Assembly (NCBI RefSeq): GCF_900096975.1
Contig: NZ_FMYQ01000001.1
Span: forward strand, 248,001 to 312,000
Direction of reading: 5' to 3'
Source of the DNA: Paraburkholderia lycopersici
GTDB lineage: Bacteria; Pseudomonadota; Gammaproteobacteria; Burkholderiales; Burkholderiaceae
Length of the DNA stretch: 64,000 bases
Position numbers and translations under genes: made by a program. Position 1 is the stretch's first letter; each line of letters starts with the position of its first letter. The notes under the pieces are model-generated. The model had not been told where the DNA came from, ran no database searches, and saw only the letters and a program-made list of their open reading frames with translations. Below, one piece after another: positions 29,708 through 39,296 of this stretch.

Positions 29708-30883
29708 CTACGCCCGCGCGCGAGCGCCCTTGCCGCCGCGCGCGCCTGCCCGCCCGCGCGCTCCGGCGCGATGCGGGCTCGCCGCCGCGCGCATGTCCAT
29801 GCGCTCGACGGTGAACGAGAAACGCCGCACGAGCCGCTCGCCGCGCGCGAGGACGGTCATGCCGTTCGCGTCGCCGCCGCCGCGCAGGTTGACCGCGTTG
29901 ATCGGATGATCGACAGGCTCGAAGCAGAAGAAGTCCGCGCCGGGCGGCGTGTAGAGCACGTAGTAGTCGGTGTTGGCGCAGATCGAGAGCGAGAGGCGGC
30001 GGCGCTCCCACACCACGGCGGCGCGCCCGCTCCAGCCGCTGAATGCGTGGTTCACGAGCTGTTCGGGCAGCGGATACGCCACACCGAACTGCCAGGCGGG
30101 CGGCGCGGGCACGTGGCGCACGGGCAGCCAGTCCTCGCCCGAGAGCCATAGCCCGCTTGCGGGCGCGGAAAGCTCGGTGCTCGCGTCGCGCGCGAGGAAC
30201 GGGTGCACGCCCAGTCCGAACGGCAGCGCATCGCGGCCCGTGTTCTCCACTTCGAGCGCGATCGCGAGCGTCGCGCCGTCCAGCGAATAAGTGAGCGCCG
30301 CGCGGTACGAATAGGGATCGCCGTCGCTGTGGTCGAATACGAGGCGCACGTTTTCGCGATCGGCGTTTTCGATGCTCCACGGCGCGAGCCAGCCGTCGCC
30401 GTGAATCGGCAACGGTTCGCTCGCGCGGTTACGCGGCACTTCGATATCGCGTCCGGCGAAGTGGAAACGGCCCGCGCCGATGCGATTCGAGTACGGCAGC
30501 AACGGGTAGCACGCGAGTTCGTTCGGGTCCATGCGTGCGCTCACGCGCTCGCAACGTCGGAACACGGGTTCGAGCGCGCCCTCGCTGCGCCAGTCGAAGC
30601 GCGTGATGCCGCCGCCAAGTTGCGGCGCGACGTCGAGCCTCAGATACGCGTTCGCGAGCGTCACGCAGGCCACGTCGCCGGTGCCCGCCGCGCCGATCGC
30701 AACAGCCGACGTGCTCGGCCCCGGCAGCACCGGATGCGTGGCGGCTTCGAGCCGCGCGCGCCGCGCGGCAGCGGGGGAGCCCGGCGATGCGGACGAAGCG
30801 GCGGCGCCCGGCAGCGAAGCCGCCACGCCGGGAGAGACGGTGGAACGGGTGGGTCGACGCACAGCGGAATTCGCGACGCTCAT
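29708..30883 (-). CDS. Aldose 1-epimerase family protein
   Basis: A 391-residue galactose-mutarotase-like protein that interconverts alpha and beta anomers of aldoses. Core motifs: LRLDVAPQLGGGITRFDWRS, YPLLPYSNRIGAGRFHFAG, PIHGDGWLAPWSIENADREN and the catalytic-Glu segment DFFCFEPVDHPINAVNLRGG. The first 75 residues and the last 25 are Ala/Ser/Arg-rich and probably disordered. MSVANSAV is chosen as start because GAGGAG lies 8 nt upstream. It lies at the end of the sugar locus but is separated from the lactonase gene by 342 bp, so it probably has its own promoter. Confidence 0.86.
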   Translation of the reverse strand: MSVANSAVRRPTRSTVSPGVAASLPGAAASSASPGSPAAARRARLEAATHPVLPGPSTSAVAIGAAGTGDVACVTLANAYLRLDVAPQLGGGITRFDWRSEGALEPVFRRCERVSARMDPNELACYPLLPYSNRIGAGRFHFAGRDIEVPRNRASEPLPIHGDGWLAPWSIENADRENVRLVFDHSDGDPYSYRAALTYSLDGATLAIALEVENTGRDALPFGLGVHPFLARDASTELSAPASGLWLSGEDWLPVRHVPAPPAWQFGVAYPLPEQLVNHAFSGWSGRAAVVWERRRLSLSICANTDYYVLYTPPGADFFCFEPVDHPINAVNLRGGGDANGMTVLARGERLVRRFSFTVERMDMRAAASPHRAGARGRAGARGGKGARARA

Positions 30884-31225
30884 AAGATGCTCCTCGAGAG
30901 GCATGTTTGATTGCCGCCGCCCAAAGATCAAAGCACGGCGGCTCACCGGTGGCCTGCCGACGCCATGCGCTCGCTCGTCCGCCAGCTCGTGCATGGGCCT
31001 TCGGCCGCTTCTTGTGTTCGCCCTTCTATGGGTACTGGCAAAGCCGACTGCACACTATCGATCGACTGCATCTGTTGCCGAACTGCAACGGCTGTCCGTC
31101 CGTTTGGGCTGCGCGCTGCCTGCTGAAGATGGCGCGACAACCGCAAAGGCTCGCCGCGTCAACCGTCGGACGAATTTGCGCCGGTGCCATTCGAACAGCG
31201 GTCAATACAGCGGACTCCTGCATAT
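30884..31225. other. Intergenic gap before the aldose epimerase gene
   Basis: 342 bp between the lactonase stop and the epimerase start. Open frames here look random, share no family motif and lack good ribosome binding sites. I see no terminator or clear operator; the stretch presumably contains the epimerase promoter. Confidence 0.4.
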
Positions 31226-32140
31226 TCAAGCGCGCCGGCGCCCCTGAAACCGCGGCTCTTCAAGGCCCCGGCGGCCGATTCGAACCGAGAACACGCCGCC
31301 CGCATGCGGCTCGCGCGCCAAGGCCTCCTCCTCCATGTCCTCGCGCGCGCTCGTGACATAAAGCGTGTCCAGCAGCGCACCGCCGAGCGTAACGCAGCTT
31401 GGCTGCGCTGTGGGAATTCTTACGCGCTCGGTTTCCACGCCATCGGCGCCATAGCGCACCACGCGCTCGCCGCCCCACTGGGCGTTCCAGAGGCCGCCTT
31501 CGGCATCGACGGTCGAGCCGTCCGGCACGCCGGTATCGTCGGCGAGCGCCGCGAACGTGCGCTCGTTTGCAATCGTTCCGTCCGCGCCGTAGTCGCACGC
31601 GCGAATCTCGCGCGTGGGCGAGTCGCAGTAATACATCGTCGATCCGTCCGGGCTGAACGCAATGCTGTTCGAGATCGCGGGCGCGGGCAGCGGCAGGCGT
31701 TCGAGCGTGAGATCGTGATTGAGCCGATAGAAGCCGCCGATCGCCTGCCTCGGTGTCGCCTCGTACTTCGTGCCGAACACGAACCGGCCCTGGCGGTCGC
31801 AACGTCCGTCGTTCAGTCGTGTCGGCACGCCTTGCTCGACTTCGACGATCGTTTCGATCGCGCCCGTCTCCAGGTCGAAGAATGCGAGCCGCGAGGCGAG
31901 GCCCAGCAGCAGCGTGCGCTCGTCCTCGCACAGCGCGAAACACGCAACGCGCTCGGGCAGCGCCCAGGTCATGGGCTTGCCGTCGCGCGCGTCATAGCGC
32001 GCGAGGCGCTGGTTCGAAATATCGACCCAGTAGAGCCGGCCGCTGCGCGCGCACCACGTTGCGCCTTCGCCCAGCGCGCATTTCGAGTGCACGAGCAGCT
32101 CGGCCACGGCTTCGTTCGAAGCGCCTTCGTTCGCGCTCAT
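31226..32140 (-). CDS. SMP-30/gluconolactonase family sugar lactonase
   Basis: A 304-residue beta-propeller lactonase. Family markers are ALGEGATWCARSGRLYWVDI with the metal-binding Glu, GVPTRLNDGRCDRQGRFVFG and ISNSIAFSPDGSTMYYCDSP. It would hydrolyse the aldonolactone made by the sugar 1-dehydrogenase. Its ATG overlaps the stop of the upstream dehydrogenase (ATGA), supporting consecutive steps of one pathway. The sugar could be galactono- or arabinono-lactone; the protein alone does not decide. Confidence 0.88.
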   Translation of the reverse strand: MSANEGASNEAVAELLVHSKCALGEGATWCARSGRLYWVDISNQRLARYDARDGKPMTWALPERVACFALCEDERTLLLGLASRLAFFDLETGAIETIVEVEQGVPTRLNDGRCDRQGRFVFGTKYEATPRQAIGGFYRLNHDLTLERLPLPAPAISNSIAFSPDGSTMYYCDSPTREIRACDYGADGTIANERTFAALADDTGVPDGSTVDAEGGLWNAQWGGERVVRYGADGVETERVRIPTAQPSCVTLGGALLDTLYVTSAREDMEEEALAREPHAGGVFSVRIGRRGLEEPRFQGRRRA

Positions 32141-32937
32141 GCCCAGCCTCCGTCCACGACGATGTCCTGCGAAGTGATCATGCGGCTGTCGTCGGCCGCG
32201 AGAAAGAGCGCCATGCGCGCGAGATCCTCGGGCAGCAGCTCTGCGTCGATGCACTGGCCGCGCTTGATGCTTTCGCGTCCTTCGTCGGTGAGCCAGAGGC
32301 GGCGCTGCTTGTCGGTCATCACCCAGCCCGGCACGAGCGAATTCACGCGGATACCGTATGGCCCGAGGTCTTTCGCGAGCCCGCGCGTCAAGCCCTGCAC
32401 GGCCGACTTGCTCATTACGTACACCGGATAGTCCGCGTTCTTGAGCATCCAGCTGATCGAGCCGAGGTTGATGATCGAGCCCGCGCGGGCCTTCTTCATG
32501 TCCTCGACCACGGCTTGAGCGGCGAACAGCTGGTGCCGCACGTTCACGGCGATGCCCGCGTCGAACGACGCCGGCGTGACTTCCGCCAGCGTGTGACGTC
32601 GGTCGTTCGCGGCGTTGTTCACGAGCACTTCGATCGGGCCGAGCGCCGCCTTCACGTCGGCGATGGCGGCGCGCAGGGCGTCGATATCGGTGAGATCGAC
32701 GTCGGCGAAAAGCGGCTTGTGGCGCGAATCGCCGAGTTCGTCGGCGAGCGCCTGGCCCGCGCTCGCGTCGATGTCGAAGAACGCCACGCGCGCGCCCTGC
32801 GCGGCGAAGTGCTCGACGAACGACGCGCCGATGCCGGTCGCGCCGCCGGTGATCAGCACCACGCAGTCGACAAGGCTCGGATAGCGCGCGTAGTTTTCGT
32901 GCGCGTGGCGCGCGACGGCATTAGCGGGAGACGACAT
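32137..32937 (-). CDS. Short-chain dehydrogenase/reductase (candidate sugar 1-dehydrogenase)
   Basis: A 266-residue classical SDR. It has the Rossmann motif LITGGATGIGASFVEHFAAQ, NNAAND, the catalytic Ser in INLGSISW and the YVMSK active-site pair, ending DIVVDGGWA. It lies between the ABC permease and the lactonase, overlapping the latter by 4 bp. In aldose oxidation loci such SDRs oxidise the C1 of D-galactose, L-arabinose or related sugars to the lactone. Substrate inferred from neighbours only. Confidence 0.87.
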   Translation of the reverse strand: MSSPANAVARHAHENYARYPSLVDCVVLITGGATGIGASFVEHFAAQGARVAFFDIDASAGQALADELGDSRHKPLFADVDLTDIDALRAAIADVKAALGPIEVLVNNAANDRRHTLAEVTPASFDAGIAVNVRHQLFAAQAVVEDMKKARAGSIINLGSISWMLKNADYPVYVMSKSAVQGLTRGLAKDLGPYGIRVNSLVPGWVMTDKQRRLWLTDEGRESIKRGQCIDAELLPEDLARMALFLAADDSRMITSQDIVVDGGWA

Positions 32938-32973
32938 CGTATTGGGCTCCTGAAGAAACGTCCGGTTTCGTTC

Positions 32974-34002
32974 TCAATCGCGCGCGCCGCGATTCTTCAA
33001 CTGGTCGAGCAGCACAGCCGCGAGCAGGATCGCGCCGCGCACGAGATATTGGTAGAACGCGTCGATGTTGAGCAGGTTCATGACGTTCTCGACCGTGCCC
33101 ATGATGAGCACGCCGATCACCACGCCCGAGATCGTCGCGCGGCCGCCCAGCAGCGAGACGCCGCCCAGCACGCACGCCGAAATCACGTTCAGCTCGAAGC
33201 CTTCGGCCGCGTTCGGCTGGCCCGACGTGATGCGCGAGGCGAGAATCACGCCCGCGAGCGCCGTGACCGCGCCCTGGATCAGGAAGATCCACACGCGCGT
33301 GCGCTCGACCTTGATGCCGGCGAGGCGCGACGCCTCCGGATTGCCGCCGATGGCGAGCGTGTTGCGCCCGTACACCGTCTGGTTGAGCATCACGCCGAAC
33401 ACGATGAAGCACACGAGCGTGACCCAGATCGGCAGCTGCACGCCGAAGAACGAGGCCGTGCCCATGGCGATGAACGTATCCGACGACACGCCCACGGCCT
33501 GCCCATGCGAAACGATGAAGCCGAGGCCGCGCACGATCTCCATCGTGGCGAGCGTGGTAATCAGCGCGTTGATGCGCAGATAGGCGATCACCGCGCCGTT
33601 CACGAAACCGATGACGGCGCCCGCCGCCACGGCCGCGACGATGGCGACGAACGTGTTGTTCGTGGCGTTGAGCACCATCGCGCAGAGCACGCCCGCGAAC
33701 GCGACCGTCGAGCCCACCGAGAGATCGAAGTCGCGCGAGGCGAGGCAGAACATCATCGTGCAGGCCACCATGCCGATCTGCGAAACCGACAGCGCGAGGC
33801 CGAGCATGTTCTCGATCGAGAAGAAGTGGTCGACGGTGAGCGACATCACGATGAACATGACCGCGAAGATCACGATCAGGCTGTACTCGGTGATCTGTTG
33901 CCACCACTTCTGCTTGTCGGTGGGACTCGGAATCAGGGCGTCGGCGACGCTCTTCGCCGCGCTGTTGGCGGCTTCCGCCGCCAGGTTTTCTCTTGCTTGC
34001 AT
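32974..34002 (-). CDS. araH: AraH-type sugar ABC transporter permease
   Basis: A 342-residue permease of the ribose/arabinose class with about eight to ten membrane helices (YSLIVIFAVMFIVMSLTV; FNGAVIAYLRINALIT-type region; RNTLAIGGNPEASRLAGIKV, the cytoplasmic EAA-like loop that contacts the ATPase). Start at MQARENLAAEAANSA, with GGAGG-type RBS in the 23-bp gap after araG. Works with the ATPase and binding protein upstream to import a pentose or hexose. Confidence 0.9.
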   Translation of the reverse strand: MQARENLAAEAANSAAKSVADALIPSPTDKQKWWQQITEYSLIVIFAVMFIVMSLTVDHFFSIENMLGLALSVSQIGMVACTMMFCLASRDFDLSVGSTVAFAGVLCAMVLNATNNTFVAIVAAVAAGAVIGFVNGAVIAYLRINALITTLATMEIVRGLGFIVSHGQAVGVSSDTFIAMGTASFFGVQLPIWVTLVCFIVFGVMLNQTVYGRNTLAIGGNPEASRLAGIKVERTRVWIFLIQGAVTALAGVILASRITSGQPNAAEGFELNVISACVLGGVSLLGGRATISGVVIGVLIMGTVENVMNLLNIDAFYQYLVRGAILLAAVLLDQLKNRGARD

Positions 34003-34025
34003 TTCAGTCACTCCTCCCCGTCCAC

Positions 34026-35537
34026 TCATGCGGCCCTGGCTTGCGCGCCCTGCGGCAGCGCGAGGTCGAGCACCGCGTGTTCGCTCGCCGCGCTGCGCGG
34101 CAACTCGCCCGAAATACGCCCTTCGCGCATCACCACGATGCGATCCGACACGCCGAGCACTTCCGGCAATTCCGACGACACCATCACGATCGCACAGCCG
34201 CGCGCGGCGAGCTGGTAGATCACGTTGTAGATTTCGTGCTTCGCCCCGACGTCGATGCCGCGCGTCGGCTCGTCGAGAATCACGACCTTCAGGTCGGGCT
34301 CCGCAAGCCAGCGCGAAAGAATCGCTTTCTGCTGATTGCCGCCCGAGAGGAAGCGGATTTTCTGGCGCCGGCTCGGCGTCTTGATCTTCAGGAGCTTGAT
34401 GAAGCGATCGGCCGTTTCGGCTTCCTTCCTGCGGTCGAGGAACATGCCCGCGCGCAGGAAGTGCCGCCGGCAACTGATGTTGATGTTTTCCGAGACCGTT
34501 GCCATCGCGATGATGCCCTGTTCCTTGCGGTCCTCGGGGCACAGCACGATGCCATGGCGAATCGCGTCGCTCGCGCTCTTCACGCGGATCGTCTTGCCGT
34601 CCAGCTCGATCTCGCCCGCGCGCCGCTTGTGCGTGCCGTAGACGAGTTGCATGAGCTCGCTGCGCCCCGCGCCCACGAGCCCGAAGAAGCCGACGATCTC
34701 GCCCGCCTTCACCTCGAAGCTGGCCGCTTCGTTGAGCGGATGCCCCTCGACGCCGCGCGCCGCGAAGCGCACGCCGCCGTGCTCGCGCGGCGAATAGTTG
34801 TAGATGTCGCTGATCTCGCGGCCCACCATTTCGGCCACGAGCGTTTCACGCTTCACCGTTTCGAGCTTCTCGTGCGAGGCGACCTTGCGGCCGTCGCGAA
34901 AGATCGTGCAGGCGTTGCAGAGCTCGTAGATCTCGTCCATGCGGTGCGAGATATAGATGAGCGCGCGATTGTCGGCGCGCAGTTCGCGCACGAGCTTGAA
35001 CAGCACCTCGGTCTCGCGGTGCGAAAGCGAGCTGGTGGGCTCGTCGAGCGCAATCACGCGCGCGTTGCGCAGGAGCGCCTTGCAGATTTCCACCATCTGG
35101 CGCTGTGCGATGGAGAGCTTGCGCAGCTTCGCGGCGGGATCGAGATCCACGCCCATGGCGGCAAGGCGCTCGCGCACGAACTTGCGCGCTTCGCCGCGCT
35201 TCACCCAGCCGAACGTATTGGGCAGCGCGCCGAGCAGCAGGTTTTCGGCCACGGTGAGATCGGGCACGTATTGCAGTTCCTGATGAATGACCGCGATGCC
35301 CGCGCCGATCGAAGCCGCCGCATCGGAGAAGTGCACCTCGTCGCCGTCCACCAGGATGCGGCCCGAGTCGGGCTGATACTCGCCGCCGAGTATCTTCAGG
35401 AGCGTGGACTTGCCCGCTCCGTTCTCGCCCATCAGGCCATGCACCTCGCCCGCATGCACGTCGAACGACACGCCGTCGAGCGCGCGCACGCCTGGGAACA
35501 CCTTGCCGATATTGTCAAAACGCAGTGTCGCTGACAC
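34026..35537 (-). CDS. araG: AraG-type sugar ABC transporter ATPase (double domain)
   Basis: A 503-residue ATPase with two nucleotide-binding halves, as in the CUT2 class. First half: Walker [20 protein letters not shown], signature [17 protein letters not shown], Walker [13 protein letters not shown]. Second half: a Walker A lacking the usual Lys ([18 protein letters not shown]), signature [15 protein letters not shown] and Walker [15 protein letters not shown]; the altered second Walker A is normal for this class. The GTG start ([11 protein letters not shown]) follows GAGAGGAAA. Confidence 0.92.
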   Translation of the reverse strand: MSATLRFDNIGKVFPGVRALDGVSFDVHAGEVHGLMGENGAGKSTLLKILGGEYQPDSGRILVDGDEVHFSDAAASIGAGIAVIHQELQYVPDLTVAENLLLGALPNTFGWVKRGEARKFVRERLAAMGVDLDPAAKLRKLSIAQRQMVEICKALLRNARVIALDEPTSSLSHRETEVLFKLVRELRADNRALIYISHRMDEIYELCNACTIFRDGRKVASHEKLETVKRETLVAEMVGREISDIYNYSPREHGGVRFAARGVEGHPLNEAASFEVKAGEIVGFFGLVGAGRSELMQLVYGTHKRRAGEIELDGKTIRVKSASDAIRHGIVLCPEDRKEQGIIAMATVSENINISCRRHFLRAGMFLDRRKEAETADRFIKLLKIKTPSRRQKIRFLSGGNQQKAILSRWLAEPDLKVVILDEPTRGIDVGAKHEIYNVIYQLAARGCAIVMVSSELPEVLGVSDRIVVMREGRISGELPRSAASEHAVLDLALPQGAQARAA

Positions 35538-35638
35538 TTCGGTTTCCTCTCGTTCGATACGCCGCGAGCGGCCGTCGACACCTTCGGCCTTGTTGCCGCC
35601 CGCGGCGGGAAACACCTCAAACCACCTCTATCCAGCGC

Positions 35639-36640
35639 TTACTTCGAAGCGAGACCCATCTGCTGACGCACGTTCTCCACGTTGTCGCGCGTGGCCAGCA
35701 TGCCCGTCGTGAGCGTGAGCTTCGGCGGCTCCTTGCCTTGCGTGATCCACGTGTACATCAGTTCCGAGGTTTCTTCGCCGTGACGCTTCGGGCTGATGAT
35801 GACGGTGCCGTAGAAGCCGGTCGGCTGCGGCTTCTTGAATTCGTTCAGCGCCGAGTCCGAGCCGCCGATGCCGATGCCGATCATGTTGTCCGCCTTGAAG
35901 CCGCGGCCTTCCGCTGCGCGCACGGCGCCGAGCACGGCTTCGTCGTTCAGGCCGTAAGCCACCCAGTGCTTGAACTGCGGGTTCTTCGTGAGCGCGATAT
36001 TGGCGGCGTTGAAGGCGTTTTCCGTGTCGGTCTTCGCCTGCGGCGCGGCGATGACGTTCGCTTTCGGGAAGCCCGCGGCCACGAGCGCGTCGGTCGCGCC
36101 GCTCGTGCGGTCATGCGCCGTCGGTAGCTGCTCGTAGGTCACGTCGATCGCGCCGACGTCCTTCATGTCCCAGCCGCGCTTCTTGATCTCGGCGGCAATG
36201 CCGTCGCCGACCTGCTTGCCGATGTTGTACGCCGAGATGCCCATGTGCGGCACCGCCTCGATCGGCTTGCCCGCGCCGTCGACGAGGCGGTCGTCCACCG
36301 TCATCATCTTGAGGTTGTCGGCCTTGGCCTTCGCAACGATGCCCGGTCCGAGCTTCACGTCGGGCGTGCAGATGATGAAGCCCTGCGCCTTTTGCGCCGC
36401 GAGGTTGTCGATCGCGCTCATCACCTTCTCGCCCGAGGGCGCGCCGATCTTCACGAGCGTGAAGCCCTTTTCCTTCGCGGCCATTTCCGCGAACTTCCAT
36501 TCGTCCTGGAACCACGGCTCTTCGGGCTGCTTCACAAGGAAGCCGATCTTCACCTGGTCGGCGGCTTGCGTCACCGGCGCGTGGCACAGCACGGCGGTGG
36601 TGGCGGCGGCCAACAGCGTCATAAAGATGCGTCGTTGCAT
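35639..36640 (-). CDS. araF: AraF-type periplasmic sugar-binding protein
   Basis: A 333-residue periplasmic binding protein with signal peptide (basic MQRRIFMTLLAAATTAVLCH, cleavage near residue 26). The mature start VKIGFLVKQPEEPWFQDEWK is strikingly like E. coli AraF, which binds L-arabinose, D-fucose and D-galactose; later blocks GFIICTPDVKLGPGIVAKAK and IIGIGIGG-like (MIGIGIGGSDSALNEFKK) agree. It heads the araFGH cassette. Given the keto-deoxy-galactonate enzymes next door, D-galactose is as likely a ligand as L-arabinose. Confidence 0.92.
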   Translation of the reverse strand: MQRRIFMTLLAAATTAVLCHAPVTQAADQVKIGFLVKQPEEPWFQDEWKFAEMAAKEKGFTLVKIGAPSGEKVMSAIDNLAAQKAQGFIICTPDVKLGPGIVAKAKADNLKMMTVDDRLVDGAGKPIEAVPHMGISAYNIGKQVGDGIAAEIKKRGWDMKDVGAIDVTYEQLPTAHDRTSGATDALVAAGFPKANVIAAPQAKTDTENAFNAANIALTKNPQFKHWVAYGLNDEAVLGAVRAAEGRGFKADNMIGIGIGGSDSALNEFKKPQPTGFYGTVIISPKRHGEETSELMYTWITQGKEPPKLTLTTGMLATRDNVENVRQQMGLASK

Positions 36641-36757
36641 TTTGGTCAGTCTCCTGTCTTCTTCAGTCACGGGAAGTGTGTCGGCCGCCTCTTCTTTTGC
36701 CCGTCGAAAACGCGCGGCCAGCGCTTCGGCGGATTCCTGCGTAGTCTCGTCACCACC

Positions 36758-37537
36758 TCATTCGTGATGCAGCGCCGTGCGGCCTCCGTCGATCGTGATG
36801 CAGCTCGCGTTGATGAACGGCGCCTCGTCCGAGGCGAGGAACACCGCCGTCATCGCGACTTCCTCGGGGCGCCCGATGCGCTTCATCGGCGGCAAGTCGA
36901 GCGTGGCCTTGCGCGCGGCTTGCGGGTCGGGCTGCGCGTTCCACCAGTCGTGGGTGAGCTGCGTTTCGATATAGCCAGGCGCGATGGCGTTCACGCGCAC
37001 GTTGTTCGGCGCGTACTCGATGCCGAGCGCGCGCGTGAGCCCGATCACGCCGTGTTTCGCCACCGGATACGGGAAGCAGCCCGGAATGATCTGGAACGCG
37101 TGCGTCGAAGCGATGTTGATGATGCTGCCCGCGCGTCGCTGGACCATGTCCGGCAGCACGGCGCGGCAGCCGTTCCACACGCCGTCCAGGTCGACGGCGA
37201 AGCAGCGGCGCCAGTCGTCGTCGGTCATCGTGAGCGGGTCCGCAAACACGTTGATGCCGGCGTTGTTCACGAGCACGCCGACGGGCCCGAACGCGCGTTG
37301 CGCCGCTTCCACGGCCGCGCGCACCGAGGCGGGCTGAGTCACGTCGGTTTGCACGGCGAGCGTTTGCGCGCCGCGCACGCCGTTCGCAATCTCGCGCGCC
37401 GTGGCCTCGGCGGCCGCACCGTCGAGCTCGGCGAGCACGACGGCCGCGCCCTCGGCGGCGAACGCCCGCGCGATCGCCGCGCCGATGCCGCGTCCGGCGC
37501 CGGTCACGAGGGCGACCTTGCCCGTCAGACGGTTCAC
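36758..37537 (-). CDS. Short-chain dehydrogenase/reductase, second copy in sugar locus
   Basis: A 259-residue classical SDR: VALVTGAGRGIGAAIARAFA, VLVNNAGINVFADPLTMTD, catalytic INIASTHAFQIIPGCFPYP with the YPVAK pair, ending INASCITIDGGRTALHHE. The GTG start overlaps the aldolase stop (GTGA), so it is co-translated with dgoA. It differs clearly from the other SDR of this locus, so the two probably act on different substrates or anomers. It could be the galactose dehydrogenase proper; undecided. Confidence 0.87.
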   Translation of the reverse strand: MNRLTGKVALVTGAGRGIGAAIARAFAAEGAAVVLAELDGAAAEATAREIANGVRGAQTLAVQTDVTQPASVRAAVEAAQRAFGPVGVLVNNAGINVFADPLTMTDDDWRRCFAVDLDGVWNGCRAVLPDMVQRRAGSIINIASTHAFQIIPGCFPYPVAKHGVIGLTRALGIEYAPNNVRVNAIAPGYIETQLTHDWWNAQPDPQAARKATLDLPPMKRIGRPEEVAMTAVFLASDEAPFINASCITIDGGRTALHHE

Positions 37538-38211
37538 TTTTGCGCTCCGGCCGTGGCTTTCCAGCCTTCGATGAAGGCGAGCGCGTTCGCGCGCGTGGCG
37601 GTCGCGTCCTGACCGGGCTTGTAGAGCGCGGAACCGAGGCCGAAGCCGCTTGCGCCCGCCGCCAGTTGCGGCCCCATGTTGTCGGGCTTCACGCCGCCCA
37701 CGGGCAGGAGCGGCACCACCGGCGGAATCACGGCGCGCCATGCCTTCGTCACGGCCGGGCCTAGCTGCTCGGCAGGGAACATCTTGAGGGCGTCGGCGCC
37801 GTGCTCGAGCGCCGCGAACGCCTCGGTCGGCGTGGCGACGCCGGGCACGCACGCGAGTCCCTGCAGCTTCGCGGCGACGATCACGTCGATGTCGGCGTGC
37901 GGCATCACGATCAGCTCGCCGCCCGCGTTCCTCACGTCGCGCACGCGCCCGGGCGTGAGCACGGTGCCCGCGCCGATCATCGCGTCCTCGGGCAGCGCCT
38001 CGCGCAGCGCCGCGATGCTGTCGAGCGGCTGCGGCGAATTGAGCGGCACTTCGATGATCCGGAAACCCGCCTCATAAAGCGCGCGGCCATGCTCGGCGGC
38101 CTCGGCGGGCTTGATGCCGCGCACGATCGCGATCATGCGGCACTCGCCGAACGCAGTGACGAAGCCTTCATGCGGCATGTACGGGGCGGGCAGGTTCAGT
38201 TCGGGTTCCAT
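37534..38211 (-). CDS. dgoA: 2-dehydro-3-deoxy-6-phosphogalactonate aldolase
   Basis: A 225-residue class I aldolase of the KDPG/KDPGal family that splits 2-keto-3-deoxy-6-phosphogalactonate into pyruvate and glyceraldehyde 3-phosphate. It has the Schiff-base Lys143 in GADALKMFPAEQLGPAVTKA, the catalytic Glu54 in FRIIEVPLNSPQPLDSI and GAGTVLTPGRV. The PLNSPQP block is typical of the galactonate branch (KDPG aldolases have TLR). Placed directly after dgoK in pathway order. Confidence 0.92.
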   Translation of the reverse strand: MEPELNLPAPYMPHEGFVTAFGECRMIAIVRGIKPAEAAEHGRALYEAGFRIIEVPLNSPQPLDSIAALREALPEDAMIGAGTVLTPGRVRDVRNAGGELIVMPHADIDVIVAAKLQGLACVPGVATPTEAFAALEHGADALKMFPAEQLGPAVTKAWRAVIPPVVPLLPVGGVKPDNMGPQLAAGASGFGLGSALYKPGQDATATRANALAFIEGWKATAGAQK

Positions 38212-38273
38212 ATCTATCGGCTTCCTGTTGCTTCCTGTTGCTTCGTGTCGGTTCCATTCGGCGACGGTGGCGA

Positions 38274-39296
38274 TCAGGCCTGCCGGGTGTCCTGGCGCGG
38301 CACGACGAGCCCGGCCTGCACGGCGATGCGCCACAGCCCTTGTTCCGTCGCGTGCAGCACGGGCCGCGCGTTGCCGCAGCCGAACGCGCGAAGCGCGAGA
38401 CGGTAACGCTCGCACAGCGCTTCGGCGCCGATCAGTTGCGGCGCGCAGCCGGCGAGCGCCACGTCGCGCCGCGCGAGCGCCGCCTCGAGGCCCGCCAGCT
38501 CATGCCCGATCACGAGGCCCGACAGATAGTCGGGCTGCTCCTCGGCGGCAAGCTGGCCTGTGAGGCCGAGCGTGCGCGTGCTGAACGCCGTGGCGAGCAG
38601 GCCCACACAACCCTGCTCGCGCGCCACGCTTACGCCGCGCAGGAACGCGGCCGTATCGGGCTCGGCGGGATGCTTCATCGTGCGCCCGAGGATCGTATGC
38701 GCGCACAGCGCCGCGTAGACCTCGCCGGTCATGAAGGTGTAGAAGCGCGCGATGCGCTCGCCCTCCACGACCACCCACTTCGCATGCGTGCCCGGCAAGC
38801 CGATGAGCGACGTCTGCGGCGCGGCCTCGTCACGCGCTGCGCCCAACGCGCCGAAGATCTGCGTTTCCTCGCCGCGCATCACGTTCGGCAGCGCGCCGGG
38901 TTCGAGCACGCCGGGCACGACGGCCACGTCGGCGCCGCTTGCCGCGCGCACCCGAACGATGCCGGCCACCAGCGCCTGCGCGCTGGCAGGCGTTTCGACG
39001 TAGGGCGCCTGCACCCAGCCCTGGGCGCTGCCCACCATGCCCGCGGCGAGCACCGGGAGCGAAGGCGCTTCGCCGAGCCACAGGCCGCACGCTTCGTCGA
39101 AGGCGACGTCGAAGCCGCCCTCTTCGGCCGGCACCGGCAGGTTCATGATTCCCGCCGTCGAGACGCGCGTGTCGAGCACCTTGCCCGCCGCATCGAACAG
39201 GTACGCGCGCAGCGAGGTCGTGCCCCAGTCGAGCGCGATCAGCGCGGCTGCGCCGTCGCCGGGCGCGCCGGTTGCATCCTTCTCGCGCGGGGTCAT
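38274..39296 (-). CDS. dgoK: 2-dehydro-3-deoxygalactonokinase
   Basis: A 340-residue kinase that phosphorylates 2-keto-3-deoxygalactonate. The DgoK family shows in ALIALDWGTTSLRAYLFDAA, LPVLAAGMVGSAQGWVQAPY, LIGLPGTHAKWVVVEGERI and FMTGEVYAALCAHTILG. The ATG overlaps the stop of the IclR gene upstream (ATGA). With dgoA it forms the phosphorylative end of the De Ley-Doudoroff galactose pathway. Confidence 0.93.
   Translation of the reverse strand: MTPREKDATGAPGDGAAALIALDWGTTSLRAYLFDAAGKVLDTRVSTAGIMNLPVPAEEGGFDVAFDEACGLWLGEAPSLPVLAAGMVGSAQGWVQAPYVETPASAQALVAGIVRVRAASGADVAVVPGVLEPGALPNVMRGEETQIFGALGAARDEAAPQTSLIGLPGTHAKWVVVEGERIARFYTFMTGEVYAALCAHTILGRTMKHPAEPDTAAFLRGVSVAREQGCVGLLATAFSTRTLGLTGQLAAEEQPDYLSGLVIGHELAGLEAALARRDVALAGCAPQLIGAEALCERYRLALRAFGCGNARPVLHATEQGLWRIAVQAGLVVPRQDTRQA

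Noticed and set aside
30907..31356. Small plus-strand gene (149 codons) in the gap before the lactonase gene
   Set aside because: It runs into the lactonase coding region on the opposite strand, lacks an RBS and has no recognisable similarity.
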